NCBI RefSeq assembly: GCF_000744785.1
Contig: NZ_JQMO01000003.1
Location: 2,914,001 to 2,978,000, forward strand
Length of the DNA: 64,000 nucleotides
Direction: 5' to 3'
Origin: Kitasatospora azatica KCTC 9699
Lineage (GTDB): Bacteria > Actinomycetota > Actinomycetes > Streptomycetales > Streptomycetaceae
Below are positions 8,590-17,821 of the stretch, piece after piece; position 1 is the first letter of the stretch, and each line of letters begins with the position of its first letter. The notes beneath the pieces are model-generated. The model was not told the origin of the DNA, ran no database searches, and was given only the letters and a program-made list of their open reading frames with translations. The translations under genes were made by a program, and so were the position numbers.

Positions 8590-9747
8590 TCAACTCACGT
8601 TGTTGAGCCTATGGTAGGCGGATGCGACCTGGGTGAGCCAGGCGACTTCCGCGGTGAAGTTGTCCGTGTCACGGTCCTCGAAGTCGCCGGCGTCCTTGTC
8701 GTCGTCGGGGAGGGCGCCGGCGCGCTTGGCGTGCAGGGCGTGTCTGATCTGCGCCGCCTCGGCGAGCGCCTGCCGGGACTCCTCGCTCACCCCGCCGTCC
8801 ACGCCGCTGACGCCGTTGGCGGAGCGGTCGATGTAGGGGCGCAAGTCCCGCCAGCCGTCCCGTATTTCGACGACCCGCCGGTGGAGCCGGTAGTCGAGGT
8901 CGGAGACCGAGGCGCCCGGCGGCTCCAGGGCGATGTCCGGGGAGGACTCGTACAGGTCCCGCCAGAGCGGGTAGAGGGCCCGGTACGACCGGTAACTGCG
9001 GGCCCACCCCACCAGTTTGGCGGCCGAGGTGCCCCAGGAGGAGACGGTCAGGCTGAGCGAGAGGGTGACGATGCCCGCCGCGCTGAAGACGGAGGCGGCG
9101 ACCTGCCAGACGCCGATGTCGATCCCGCACGCGGCGGTGACGATGTTGACCGTCCTGGCCAGGCAGTACAGGAAGAGGATCACCGCGGCGACGGAGAGCA
9201 GCCGCAGGGCCTGTCGTACCGAGGCCTTGCCGGCCATCCGGGCGTAGGGGCCGCACTGGCGGTAGATGGTGACGCACGGAACCGCCTGGGAGACGATGAA
9301 GACCAGGAGGTAGCCGAGGATCAGCGGCCGGCCGCTGCCGGTGGTGAAGTCCGAAGCCGGCCGGTCGGGGCCGTCGGCGACGAAGAAGAGCGTCACCAGC
9401 AGCGCGTTGAGGGCGATGCCGGCGATCAGCCAGTAACGGCTCTTGCGCACCGCCTCCTCGGTGGCGGTCGCCGCCCAGTGCAGCAGGATGATCTGCGCAT
9501 TGACGCAGAAGGCGACCGCCGACACGTGCATCACCAGGATGGCGAGGTTGCCGACGCCGAGGAAGCTCTTGCTCCCCATGGCGACGGCGCCCATCGTGAA
9601 GGTGAGGCACTGCAGCAGCAGCGTGACGACCAGCGTGCGGTAGGCGTTGTCCCGCCAACTGCGCCGTACCTGGCAGAGCCGGTAGACGAGCGCGGCGTAC
9701 GACGAGAGCGCCGCGATGACGAAGCAGAGTGTTCTGGTGGTGTTCAC
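8590..9747 (-). CDS. MAB_1171c-like integral membrane protein
   Basis: Polytopic membrane protein of 385 residues. About seven hydrophobic segments fill residues 1-240 (for example TLCFVIAALSSYAALVYRLC and FSAAGIVTLSLSLTVSSW), followed by a 140-residue cytoplasmic C-terminal part rich in Arg and Asp (YRALYPLWRDLYESSPDIAL, then DLDYRLHRRVVEIRDGWRDL). This matches the MAB_1171c putative-transporter family, which in streptomycetes typically sits beside an XRE regulator and an ImmA-like peptidase, as here. The GTG start overlaps the TetR stop (GTGA). Substrate and mechanism are unknown; it may be a membrane sensor rather than a transporter. Confidence 0.8.
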   Translation of the reverse strand: MNTTRTLCFVIAALSSYAALVYRLCQVRRSWRDNAYRTLVVTLLLQCLTFTMGAVAMGSKSFLGVGNLAILVMHVSAVAFCVNAQIILLHWAATATEEAVRKSRYWLIAGIALNALLVTLFFVADGPDRPASDFTTGSGRPLILGYLLVFIVSQAVPCVTIYRQCGPYARMAGKASVRQALRLLSVAAVILFLYCLARTVNIVTAACGIDIGVWQVAASVFSAAGIVTLSLSLTVSSWGTSAAKLVGWARSYRSYRALYPLWRDLYESSPDIALEPPGASVSDLDYRLHRRVVEIRDGWRDLRPYIDRSANGVSGVDGGVSEESRQALAEAAQIRHALHAKRAGALPDDDKDAGDFEDRDTDNFTAEVAWLTQVASAYHRLNNVS

Positions 9748-10466
9748 GGCCTGCCTGAGGGGACCTCGAGTCCGATGCTTTCGGCCGCCACGGCGATGGC
9801 GTAGTCGAAGAAGGCGGACTCGTCGCGGACGCTGTCGTGGGTGCGGCTGAAGACCTGGAACACCAGGAGTCCGATCAGATTGCTCCACAGCACGATGCCG
9901 CGCTCGATGATGTCCGAGAACGGGGCTTCGGGCACCCCGCCGAAGAGCTGCACGGCCTCCGGCAGGAGCAGCGGGGGACCGGGCACCGCCCGCCGGGGCG
10001 GGGTGAGTTCACCGGCCTCCAGCGCCGACCGCACGATGCCGGCCAGCACCACGGGGGTGCGCGAGGCGGGCGGGACGGTCTCCTGCGGGGCGTGGTAGCC
10101 CGGCACCGGCGAGCCGTAGATCAGGGTGAACTCGGCGGGGTTGTCGAAGGACCACTGCCGCAGCGCACGCGTAACCGCCAGGAGCCGCACACCGGCTGAC
10201 GCACCGGCAGCCACGGCGGCCTGATCGGCCTGCTCCATGGCGGCGCCCGACCCGTTGTAGGCGTCGATGACCAGCGCGGTCAGCAGGTCGTCCCGCTGCG
10301 GGAAGACGGCCGCCACCTCGGCGACGGCCAGACCGCCGTCACGGGCGACGGCGTCCAGGGACAGCCCTGCGGCGCCCAGTCCGACCAGCAGTTGACGCGC
10401 GGCGGCCTTGACGACGGCCGGCAGCTTGGTGTTTTCGTCGGCAGTGCTGTTTCCGGAAACATCCAT
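9744..10466 (-). CDS. TetR/AcrR-family regulator
   Basis: Regulator of 240 residues. The N-terminal helix-turn-helix region reads VVKAAARQLLVGLGAAGLSL and AVARDGGLAVAEVAAVFPQR (about residues 15-60). It is followed by an all-helical ligand-binding domain with the WSFDNPAEFTLIYGSPVPGY signature seen in a streptomycete TetR subfamily with a WHG-type C-terminal domain. The ATG at 10466 is the first in-frame methionine with family similarity; the frame upstream runs into a decayed region. It is coupled to the membrane-protein gene by a GTGA overlap. Confidence 0.88.
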   Translation of the reverse strand: MDVSGNSTADENTKLPAVVKAAARQLLVGLGAAGLSLDAVARDGGLAVAEVAAVFPQRDDLLTALVIDAYNGSGAAMEQADQAAVAAGASAGVRLLAVTRALRQWSFDNPAEFTLIYGSPVPGYHAPQETVPPASRTPVVLAGIVRSALEAGELTPPRRAVPGPPLLLPEAVQLFGGVPEAPFSDIIERGIVLWSNLIGLLVFQVFSRTHDSVRDESAFFDYAIAVAAESIGLEVPSGRP

Positions 10467-10563
10467 GGCCCAAACCGTACCCGCCGGTCGCGAGGCCCAT
10501 AAGTGCAGTCGGCCGAGCACGCCCGGTATCCGCTGTGATCCGGGCCACACCTGAAATGGAGAC

Positions 10564-11060
10564 TCAGAAGTCGGCGATGCGGGGGTGGCGGACGGCCTCC
10601 AGCGAGGTGTCGGCGAGGACCGCCGAGATGAGTTCGGGGGAGCCGAGGATCTCGGTCGTCGTACTGCTTCAGCGCGCGCTTGATCGCGCCGATGTCCCAG
10701 ACGCTGAGCGGCGGCTTGGGGGTACCGCAGTCGCCCGGACGGCAGCCGCCGCCGTGGGTGGCGTCCTGGCCGTGCTCGGCGCCCCACTCCTGGTTGGCGG
10801 TGGTGCCGCAGCCGCCGGGGCAGCCGCTGTCGGGCCCGTAGCCGCAGCAGGGGCCTTCCTTGCCGCAGCCGTCCGGGATCAGGCCGGTGGGGTCGCTGGT
10901 GGTTCTGGTAGCGCCGCTGGCCGGTGACGGTGGTCCCGGTCAGGGTGAGCTGCTCGGCCTCGTTGAACAGGTACAGCATCGTGCTGCTCGGGCCGCGCTG
11001 GATCGGCAGGCCGCCGCCTGCGCCGATCTGCTGCTCCCGCTGACCGGGGCCGGCTGGGGG
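10564..11060 (-). pseudogene. Decayed RHS/polymorphic-toxin-like tail (tentative)
   Basis: On the minus strand a broken coding tail can be pieced together from three frames: LYLFNEAEQLTLTGTTVTGQ near 10915-10980, then DPTGLIPDGCGKEGPCCGYG and a Gly/Cys-rich run near 10720-10910, then EILGSPELISAVLADTSLEA ending IADF-stop at 10564. DPTGL resembles the end of RHS core repeats, after which toxin tips follow. At least two frameshifts are needed and no intact start is visible. The identity as an RHS relic is uncertain; that the segment is a degraded coding sequence is more secure. Confidence 0.4.
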
Positions 11061-11081
11061 CGTGCTTGACAGGCCCAACCC

Positions 11082-11377
11082 TCATGGGTGGGTGCTTGGC
11101 ACCCTGGGCTTCTCCGCCGGGTTGGTGGTGATCAGCACGTTGACCCGCAGCTACCGGCAGGCCGTGGTACCGGCCGAGCTGCTGCCCCGGGTGATGGCGA
11201 CCGTGCGGTTCATCTCCTGAGGGATGCTGCCAGTCGGCGGGTTGACGGCGGGTTGACGGCGGGTTGCGCGGCCGATGCGCTCGGCACCCGGACCGGTCTC
11301 TGGCTGGTCTGCGCGGCTTCGCGGCACTGCTGCCGATCCTGACGACCTCGGTGCGGACGCTGCGCGAGCTGAACTGA
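11082..11377 (+). pseudogene. 3' relic of an MFS transporter
   Basis: The plus strand reads LGTLGFSAGLVVISTLTRSY, then ELLPRVMATVRFIS-stop, GMLPVGGLTA, ADALGTRTGLWLVCAA and, after a frameshift, ALLPILTTSVRTLRELN-stop at 11375-11377. The order and the GxxxGG...LGxRxxLW pattern fit the last helices of a major-facilitator exporter. There is one in-frame stop and at least one shift, partly inside a short duplication (GGGTTGACGGC repeated at 11237-11260). The 5' two thirds are missing. Confidence 0.65.
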
Positions 11378-11381
11378 GCAG

Positions 11382-11420
11382 TACGCAAAGGCGGTGCGCA
11401 GAGGCGGTACGCAAAGTCGG
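11382..11420. repeat. 13-bp tandem repeat, three copies
   Basis: Copies at 11382-11394, 11395-11407 and 11408-11420 follow TACGCAAAGGCGG with up to three changes. The array starts 4 bases after the MFS relic stop. The remaining 120 bases before the island operon hold no gene; a promoter for the operon would be expected there but no convincing hexamers were found. Confidence 0.75.
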
Positions 11421-11540
11421 CGTGGTCGACCTTGGGTGACAGCTTTCGCGATTGACCGGAAATGATCCGCTGCCATCTGGTGCAATGGTCGCTCCACCGA
11501 CCGCGTACACGGTCGGACCGGCAGCTGCACGGGGGCGTGG

Positions 11541-13859
11541 GTGGCGAGAGCGACTGGTCGGGTGCACAGTTCGCCCGACCCTGCTGCCGTGCTGCCGCTC
11601 TTCCCGGCCGTGCGCGACTACCAGGGGTGGCTGACCGGCCTGCGCGAACTCGGCGTCGCCCATGTCGCCCGGGCCCTGCTGCCGCCGGCCGCGATCGACT
11701 CGCCGCCGGCCTTCCGGGTGCTGGACGGCCTCTGGTACCCGGCCCCCGGCTGGGACCGCTGGCGCCGGGTCGACCGCGGCTACCTCGCCGAACTCGCCGT
11801 CGCCTGGCGGGCCGTCGCGGATCCGCGCCGCCCGGCCGCGCTGGCACTGCTGGACCGGGCCGACGCGCTGCTGGACCGGGACCCGATGGGGCTGCGGCGG
11901 CTGACGCTCTACCAGCTGTCGGTGCTGCTGCACGAGGGCGGCGCGCTCGGCGCGGACGCCGTCCGCCGACTCGGCGTGCACGACCGCGAGGCGGCCGAGC
12001 TGGCGGCCGCCCTGGCCGACTGGGGCGGCGGTGCGGGGGTCGACCGCGAGGCCGCCGAGGGAGTGCTGGACGCCTGGCTGGAGCGGCGGCTGACCCAGGT
12101 GGCGGCCTTCCTCGACCGGCTGCCCGAGCGCCCCGCGGACCAGCTGCTCGACCGGCTGCGGCGGCTGCACGAAGCGGACTCGGCGGAGCTGGAGCGGCTG
12201 CTGCTGGAGGCCGGACGGTCGGCCGCGAGCGGGCAGTTCGACCAGGCCGCCCGGCACTGCCTGCGGGCGGCCAGGCTGGACCGCGACGACCAGCGGCCGG
12301 TGGCCGAGCTGGTCCGGGTCTGCGGACTCGCCGGCCCGCCGAGCGGCGAGCGCCTGGTCCGCGCCCGGCCCACCGAGCAGGGCGTCCGGGTCAGCTGGCA
12401 GCCGGCCGGCGGGCGACCGGCCGACGGCGCCGAGGTCCGCTACCGGGTGCTGCGGCAGAGCGCCGAGGACCGGGCCCGGCTGGTCGAGCTGGGGGTCGTG
12501 GGGCAGGCCGAACTCCTGGACCGCGGCGCTGCGTTCGGCAGCACCGTGCGGTACGCCGTGATCCCGGTGGCGGCCGGTCGGCCGGTCGGCCCGGCCAGGC
12601 TCAGCCGCCCCGGCCCGGTCGCCCCGCCGGTCAGCGCGCTGACCCTGACCCCGGGACGGCGCCGGGTGGCGCTCGACTGGTCGGTGCCGGCGGCGGCGGT
12701 GGCCGTGCGGGCCGCCCGGACGGCGCTGAGCGGGTCGACGGGGCCCGCCGCCGCGCCGACCGTGTTACCGCTCGGCGCGGACCGCGCGGGGCTGCTGGAC
12801 GAGGACCTCGAGCCCGGCCGCTACCGCTACACCGTGGCCTGCGCCTACCGCACGCCGGACGCCCGGCAGATCTGGTCCGAGCCGGTCGCCGCCGAGGTCC
12901 TGGTCGAGGAGTACCCCGACCCGGTCGGCGAGTTGACGCTGCACCCGGCCGACTCCCGGGGGACCGTCAGGATCAGCTGGACCCCGCCCGAGCACGGTGC
13001 GGCGCGGCTGGTCCGCTGGCCGGACCAGCAGGCCCCCGCGCCCGGCACCGACCTGACCGACCGCCTCGCCGACCTGCCGCCGGCGGTGGCCCCGGCCGTC
13101 CCGGTCGAGACCGGGCCGGCGGCTGCCCGCCTGGTCCAGGTCGAGCTCCCCCCGCCGACCGCCGACTGTTGGCGCCTCACCGCCGTCACCACCCACGGCC
13201 GCCGCGCCGTGGCCGGGGCGACGCTGCTGCTCGACGCCCCCGCCGCGGTCACCGACCTGGCAGCCGAGCGGCGGACCGACGGTCAACTGCGGCTCTCATT
13301 CGGCTGGCCCGACCCGGCGCTGCAGGTCGACGTCGCCTGGACGCAGGGCGGGCAGCGCCGGACCCGGCGGGTCGCGCGCAGCAGCTACCTGCGGGAGGGC
13401 CTGCTGCTGCCAGCCGACGACCGCGCCTGCCTGGTCACCGTCGCCGCGGTCGCCCACCCGCGGGCCGATCTGGTGCTGACCGGCCCGGCCGCGCTGCGGC
13501 TGCCCCCGTGCGTGCGGATCGCCTGGACCGTCGAACGCCCGAAGCCCTGGTCCGCCGCTCGCTACCGGGTCCGGATCACCGTGCTGGCGCCGCCCGCGCA
13601 GGCCCCGGGCCAGTCGCCGCGGTGCCCGGACTTCCTGCTGGTCGCGGGGGAGGGCAGGCTGCGCCCGCTGCGGCCCGAGCAGGGCCGTGAGCTGCTCCGC
13701 GTGGCCGGATCCCAACTGGCCGCCGAGCACTCGCACCTGGCGCAGCTCGACCTGCGCCGACTCGCCCGCCCCGCCGTGCTGCGGGCCTTCCTGATCGGCC
13801 CGCACGCCCCCGACGCCCGTCTGCAGGACCCTGCACCCGACGCCCTGGTGGTTCGCTGA
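11541..13859 (+). CDS. Fibronectin-III-like protein of the GTPase island
   Basis: First gene of the island operon, 772 residues, not assigned to a named family. Residues 1-260 are helical (PLFPAVRDYQGWLTGLRELG, repeated RLRRLHEADSAELERLLLEA). From about residue 270 on, several beta-sandwich repeats resemble fibronectin III domains: GVRVSWQPAGG, RRRVALDWSVP, GTVRISWTPPEHG and QLRLSFGWPDPALQVDVAW. There is no signal peptide or membrane segment, so it is probably cytoplasmic. Its stop is one base from the next start, indicating coupled expression with the first GTPase. It may recognise a ligand or serve as scaffold. The GTG start is uncertain; another GTG lies 21 bases downstream. Confidence 0.75.
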   Translation: MARATGRVHSSPDPAAVLPLFPAVRDYQGWLTGLRELGVAHVARALLPPAAIDSPPAFRVLDGLWYPAPGWDRWRRVDRGYLAELAVAWRAVADPRRPAALALLDRADALLDRDPMGLRRLTLYQLSVLLHEGGALGADAVRRLGVHDREAAELAAALADWGGGAGVDREAAEGVLDAWLERRLTQVAAFLDRLPERPADQLLDRLRRLHEADSAELERLLLEAGRSAASGQFDQAARHCLRAARLDRDDQRPVAELVRVCGLAGPPSGERLVRARPTEQGVRVSWQPAGGRPADGAEVRYRVLRQSAEDRARLVELGVVGQAELLDRGAAFGSTVRYAVIPVAAGRPVGPARLSRPGPVAPPVSALTLTPGRRRVALDWSVPAAAVAVRAARTALSGSTGPAAAPTVLPLGADRAGLLDEDLEPGRYRYTVACAYRTPDARQIWSEPVAAEVLVEEYPDPVGELTLHPADSRGTVRISWTPPEHGAARLVRWPDQQAPAPGTDLTDRLADLPPAVAPAVPVETGPAAARLVQVELPPPTADCWRLTAVTTHGRRAVAGATLLLDAPAAVTDLAAERRTDGQLRLSFGWPDPALQVDVAWTQGGQRRTRRVARSSYLREGLLLPADDRACLVTVAAVAHPRADLVLTGPAALRLPPCVRIAWTVERPKPWSAARYRVRITVLAPPAQAPGQSPRCPDFLLVAGEGRLRPLRPEQGRELLRVAGSQLAAEHSHLAQLDLRRLARPAVLRAFLIGPHAPDARLQDPAPDALVVR

Positions 13860-13860
13860 G

Positions 13861-15078
13861 ATGACCGATGTGGTCTGCCCCTACTGCTTCAGCCGGGACA
13901 GCTCCTCCCGGCTGCCGTACCGCTGCCTGATGCTGACCTCCGGCGTCCGCGGCGCGGCGCCGTGCGCCGCCGAGCCCGACGACGTCTGGGCCGCCTTCAC
14001 CGGGCGCGGCGGCAGCGGCGGGGGCCGGCACGCGGCCCTGCGCGGGCCGCTGTTCACCCCGCCCAGGCGCCTCGGTGGCGCGCGCACCCGCGAGGCCTGC
14101 CCGAACTGCGGAGTCCAGACGCCGGTCCGGGTCTGCCGGACCTGTCACAGCGACCTGCCGAACGAGTACTGCGAGCAGGGGAGCCGGATCATCGCGCTGG
14201 TCGGCCCCAAGACCGCGGGCAAGAGCACCGCCGTCACGGTGCTGCTGCACGAGCTCAAGGGCTCGACCGGCCGGCCGTTCCAGGCCGCGCTGTCGGCGAT
14301 GGGCGCGGCCACCCAGGACCGGTTCCGCGAGCTCGAGGAGGACCTGTACGACGGCCTGCGGCTGCCCGCGCCGACCCAGAGCGCCGCGATGAGCCTCAAC
14401 GACCCGCTGCTGTTCCGGCTGAGCCTGCCTGCCGGCCGGCTGCGGTCCGGCAGCCGGCACACCTCGCTGGTCTTCTTCGACGCGGCCGGCGAGAACCTGG
14501 TCAGCTCCGAGGCGATGGACCGCTACACCGCCTACCTCGCGGCCGCCGACGGCGTGATCCTGATGGTGGACCCGCTGCAGCTGCGGGCGGTGCGCGAGCC
14601 GCTCGCCCAGCAGGGGCGCCGGCTGCCCGACATCGAGGCGCCGCCCGAGCAGATCGTGGCCGACCTGGCCGTCCAGCTGCGCGGCCACGGGCGCCGCAAC
14701 TCGCAGGGCCGGGTGACCACCCCGGTGGCCGTGGCGCTGACCAAGAGCGACGAGCTGCGCACGCTGCTGCCGGCCGGCTCCCCGGTGGGCGGAAACCCGC
14801 AGCACCTGGGCGGGGAGCTGGACGAGGCGGACCGGATCGCCGTGCACGAGGAGGTGCGCGCACTGCTGGACGAATGGGACGGCGGCGTCCTGTACCGGCA
14901 GTTGGAGCGGGACTTCCAGACCTTCTCGCTGTTCGCACTCTCGGCACTGGGTGCGCCGCCGCCCTCCGACGCGCCCTCCGACGCCCCCAAGCAGGGCCCG
15001 CAGCCCGTGCGGGTGGCCGACCCGCTGCTCTGGCTGCTCGGTGTGCGCAGGCTGCTGCCGGTGCGCCGGGCCAAGTAG
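13861..15078 (+). CDS. Zinc-ribbon P-loop GTPase (island GTPase 1)
   Basis: Protein of 405 residues. Two zinc-binding pairs occur at the N-terminus (VVCPYCFSRDS; then CPNCGVQTPVRVCRTCHSDL). A GTPase domain follows, with Walker A GPKTAGKS at residues 115-122, a Walker B/switch-like VFFDAAGENL, DGVILMVDPLQ, and TKSD near residue 294 at the NKxD position. This corresponds to the double-GTPase conflict-system type, in which two distinct GTPases are encoded with a GTPase-associated protein. It starts one base after the fibronectin-like gene and is followed 13 bases later by the GAP1-type gene. Confidence 0.85.
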   Translation: MTDVVCPYCFSRDSSSRLPYRCLMLTSGVRGAAPCAAEPDDVWAAFTGRGGSGGGRHAALRGPLFTPPRRLGGARTREACPNCGVQTPVRVCRTCHSDLPNEYCEQGSRIIALVGPKTAGKSTAVTVLLHELKGSTGRPFQAALSAMGAATQDRFRELEEDLYDGLRLPAPTQSAAMSLNDPLLFRLSLPAGRLRSGSRHTSLVFFDAAGENLVSSEAMDRYTAYLAAADGVILMVDPLQLRAVREPLAQQGRRLPDIEAPPEQIVADLAVQLRGHGRRNSQGRVTTPVAVALTKSDELRTLLPAGSPVGGNPQHLGGELDEADRIAVHEEVRALLDEWDGGVLYRQLERDFQTFSLFALSALGAPPPSDAPSDAPKQGPQPVRVADPLLWLLGVRRLLPVRRAK

Positions 15079-15091
15079 GAGAGGAGCCAAC

Positions 15092-17821
15092 GTGACGCTG
15101 CGTCAGATCCACTACACCTCCGCCCCGCCGGGTCCGGACGGCTCGGGGTTCCGGTTCACCTCGGTCAGCCCGGAGCTCACCGAGGAGACGCTCCGACTGG
15201 CCGAGCCGGTGCTGGGCTACGAGCCGCCCAGGGACGCGCCGGGGCGGCCCACCGAGGACGAGCTGGACGCCTTCCCGGTGGCCCTCGCCTTCACCCGACT
15301 GCCCGACGGCAGCACGCTGCTCAGCCGGACGGTCTACACCGGAGCCGACTACACCGGCCGGTACGGCAACTTCCATGCGCACGGGGTGCACCTGCCGCGC
15401 GGTGCGGCGCTGCCGATCCGCCCGATCGAGGCCTGGGAGTCGCCCTCCTGGCAGTCCCGGACCCCGGCCGGGCCGCCGGAGCCGCTGGCCGAGCTGTCCG
15501 TCGGCCGGAGCTTCGGGCGCGAGGTGCTCTGCGGCTTCGCGCGGCAGCGGTCCGCCGAGCTGGCACCGTTCCTGGCGGACGTCCGCGCGCTGTTCGCCGA
15601 TCCGCCCGGGCCGCAGCTGGTCCTGGTGGAGCAGGACGCCCAGTCGGTGGCCCGCTGGATCGCACTGGCCAGCGGGGCGCTGCCCGGGCGCCGCGCGGCG
15701 GAGCTGACCTTCACCACCTACACCCGTCGCCCCTACCGCTCCAAGCACATGGTCATCGGGATCCGGACGGATGCCGAGTTCGGCTTCACCCCGGCCGAGC
15801 TGAACCACCAGTACCGGGTGCACCACGGCGCCGGCGGGCCGTCCAGCCCGGCCGGTGCGGACCTGTGGGCCCAGGTGGCGGCCGAGGTCTGGCTGGCCGG
15901 CCAGACCGTGCTGTTCCTGCGGGCGGAGCAGCTCGGGGCTGCAGAAGTCGGGGCTGCAGGGTTCGGGGCAGCGGAGTTCGGCACGGCGGAGTTCGATCCC
16001 GGGCCGCTGGCGGCGCTGGCGCTGCAGGCGGGTGTTCCGCTCGCGGGGCCCGCGCTGGCCGCGGCGGTCGACTGGGCCTGCGGGCACGCGGCCTTGCTGG
16101 GCGAGGAGTTCTGGGAGGCCTTCGTCCAGCGGCTGTCGGCCCACGGCGGCGCCCAGCCGGGCGCCGGGGTGGGCGTGGAGCGGTACGGCAGGCTCGGCGC
16201 CGCGCTGCTCGCGGCGGGGCGCTCGGCCCGGGTGCTCGACCCGCTCGCCGTCGCGGCCGCCCGGGCGGTGGCCTACGCCCCCGCCGCGCCGCCCGGCCGG
16301 GAGCAGTGGGCGCTGCCGCTGAGCACCGGGGCCCGGCAGGTGCTGGCCGCCGAGCTGGGCCCGGACCTGCGGGCGGAGCTCGGCCAGGTCGGCACACCGC
16401 TGGACCGGGTGCTGCGGCTGCTGCAGCTCGCGGCCGAGCTGCAGATCGACGCCGGGGCGGCTCCCGAGCGGCTGGCGGCCCGGCTGGCGACGGCGCTGGT
16501 CTCCGGGGACGCCGCGGCGCTGCGGCAGGTCTCGGAGCTGCTCGCCGGCCCGGCCGGCGCCGGACTGCGCGCGGGGGTGCTCGACCGGCTGAACGACATC
16601 GCCCGGGAGGCCGACCCGTGGCCGGTGGCCGCCGCCCTGGCGGGTGAGCCGGGCCGGCGGGGCCTGCCGGACGGCTGGGCCTGGGCGGACTTGGCGGACC
16701 ACCCGCACCTGCGGGCCGCCCGGGCGGCCGGACAGGCGCGCCGGGACGGCGGGCACAGTGGGCTCGCACTGCTGTTCCGCCTGCTCGACCTGTCGACGGT
16801 GGGCCTGGCGGCCGACGATCCCCTGCTGCTGCGCACGCTCTACCGGCTGACCTGGCCGAGCGGCCGGCCCCAGGCCGCCGAGGCGCGTCAGGTGCTGGCG
16901 CTCACCTCGTCCGGAGCCGCGACCGGAGCCGCGACCGGAGCCGCGACCGGGTACGGGGCGGTACCGGCGGCCGGTGACGTCACCGGGATGCTGCGGCAGA
17001 CCGGGCTCGGCCCGGCGCTGGCCGAGGTGGCCCTGCGGAGCGCCGCCACCGAGGCGCAGGCACCCGAGCTGGCGGCGGAGCTGCTCGCGGCGCTGCCGCC
17101 GGGTGAGTTGCCGGCCCGCGACCGAGCCGCCCTGCAGGTGCTCTCGTACGCCGGTCAGGTGAAGGCCGGCCTGATCGAACTCGGCTTCACCGCACGGGCG
17201 CTGGCGTTGCGGAAGGCGGCCGAGCCGGTCGAGCCCGGGATCGCCGAGCGGCTCGCGGCGGTGCTGGCCGAGCGGCTGCTCAGCGGCCAGAGCGGACTGA
17301 CCGGCTATCACGGGGACGGCGTGCCAGAGGTGTTGCTCTACGAGGAGATCACGGACCTGGCGTACAGCGGCGACGAGGCGGTGCTCGCCGCCTACCGGCA
17401 GCAGGCCGGCGCCGGGGTGGCCCAGCAGCGGCTGGGTTCCGGACCGCACTACCCGGCCGCCTGCTTCGTCGCCTGGCAGTCCTACCCGGGCGTCTCGCGC
17501 AGCTGGGACCGGGTGCGCCAGGAGCTGCTGGCCGAGGTGCTGCGGCCCGCGCTGCGTGCGCTGTCGCCGAACGAGGTGGGCCGGGTCGAGCTGCTGGTGG
17601 CGCGGGCGCCCTACCCGGTGCCGGCACTCGGCTCCTGGACGGAGCACTGGCAGGCCTGGTGGCAGCAGGGCCGGTCGGGGCTGCTCGGGCGGTGGCTCGG
17701 CAAGGGGCGGGCCGGCGAACCGGCGCCGGGTGGCGGCGCCAAGGGGCGCGCCGCCGACCTGGCACCGCGGTCCGGCCGGGCCGAGGGCGGCGCCCGCCGC
17801 GACCGGGAGGGGGACCGGTGA
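15092..17821 (+). CDS. GTPase-associated protein 1 (GAP1)-like
   Basis: Large protein of 909 residues. The N-terminal region has IHYTSAPPGPDGSGFRFTSV and DYTGRYGNFHAHGVHL (about residues 85-100), the pattern I associate with the GAP1 N-terminal domain type 2; the GNFFAH signature is here GNFHAH. The remainder is Ala/Leu-rich helical sequence (middle and C-terminal GAP1 regions), ending in a basic Gly/Arg-rich tail. The GTG at 15092 is preceded by GGAGAGGAG. Two in-frame repeat tracts are visible: short (F/L)GAAE-type units near 15935-16000 and three copies of a 12-base unit (GATGAATG) near 16912-16950. It overlaps GTPase 2 by four bases, so the three genes are co-translated. Confidence 0.8.
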   Translation: MTLRQIHYTSAPPGPDGSGFRFTSVSPELTEETLRLAEPVLGYEPPRDAPGRPTEDELDAFPVALAFTRLPDGSTLLSRTVYTGADYTGRYGNFHAHGVHLPRGAALPIRPIEAWESPSWQSRTPAGPPEPLAELSVGRSFGREVLCGFARQRSAELAPFLADVRALFADPPGPQLVLVEQDAQSVARWIALASGALPGRRAAELTFTTYTRRPYRSKHMVIGIRTDAEFGFTPAELNHQYRVHHGAGGPSSPAGADLWAQVAAEVWLAGQTVLFLRAEQLGAAEVGAAGFGAAEFGTAEFDPGPLAALALQAGVPLAGPALAAAVDWACGHAALLGEEFWEAFVQRLSAHGGAQPGAGVGVERYGRLGAALLAAGRSARVLDPLAVAAARAVAYAPAAPPGREQWALPLSTGARQVLAAELGPDLRAELGQVGTPLDRVLRLLQLAAELQIDAGAAPERLAARLATALVSGDAAALRQVSELLAGPAGAGLRAGVLDRLNDIAREADPWPVAAALAGEPGRRGLPDGWAWADLADHPHLRAARAAGQARRDGGHSGLALLFRLLDLSTVGLAADDPLLLRTLYRLTWPSGRPQAAEARQVLALTSSGAATGAATGAATGYGAVPAAGDVTGMLRQTGLGPALAEVALRSAATEAQAPELAAELLAALPPGELPARDRAALQVLSYAGQVKAGLIELGFTARALALRKAAEPVEPGIAERLAAVLAERLLSGQSGLTGYHGDGVPEVLLYEEITDLAYSGDEAVLAAYRQQAGAGVAQQRLGSGPHYPAACFVAWQSYPGVSRSWDRVRQELLAEVLRPALRALSPNEVGRVELLVARAPYPVPALGSWTEHWQAWWQQGRSGLLGRWLGKGRAGEPAPGGGAKGRAADLAPRSGRAEGGARRDREGDR

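Noticed and set aside
9744..11078. Extending the TetR gene upstream to 11078 (444 codons)
   Set aside because: The upstream portion translates to Arg/Pro-rich sequence in the wrong frame of a decayed gene; the ATG at 10466 begins the TetR domain.
14501..17647. A 1048-codon minus-strand frame opposite the GAP1-like gene
   Set aside because: Composition and lack of motifs mark it as a shadow; the plus strand encodes the family signature GNFHAH and tight operon overlaps.
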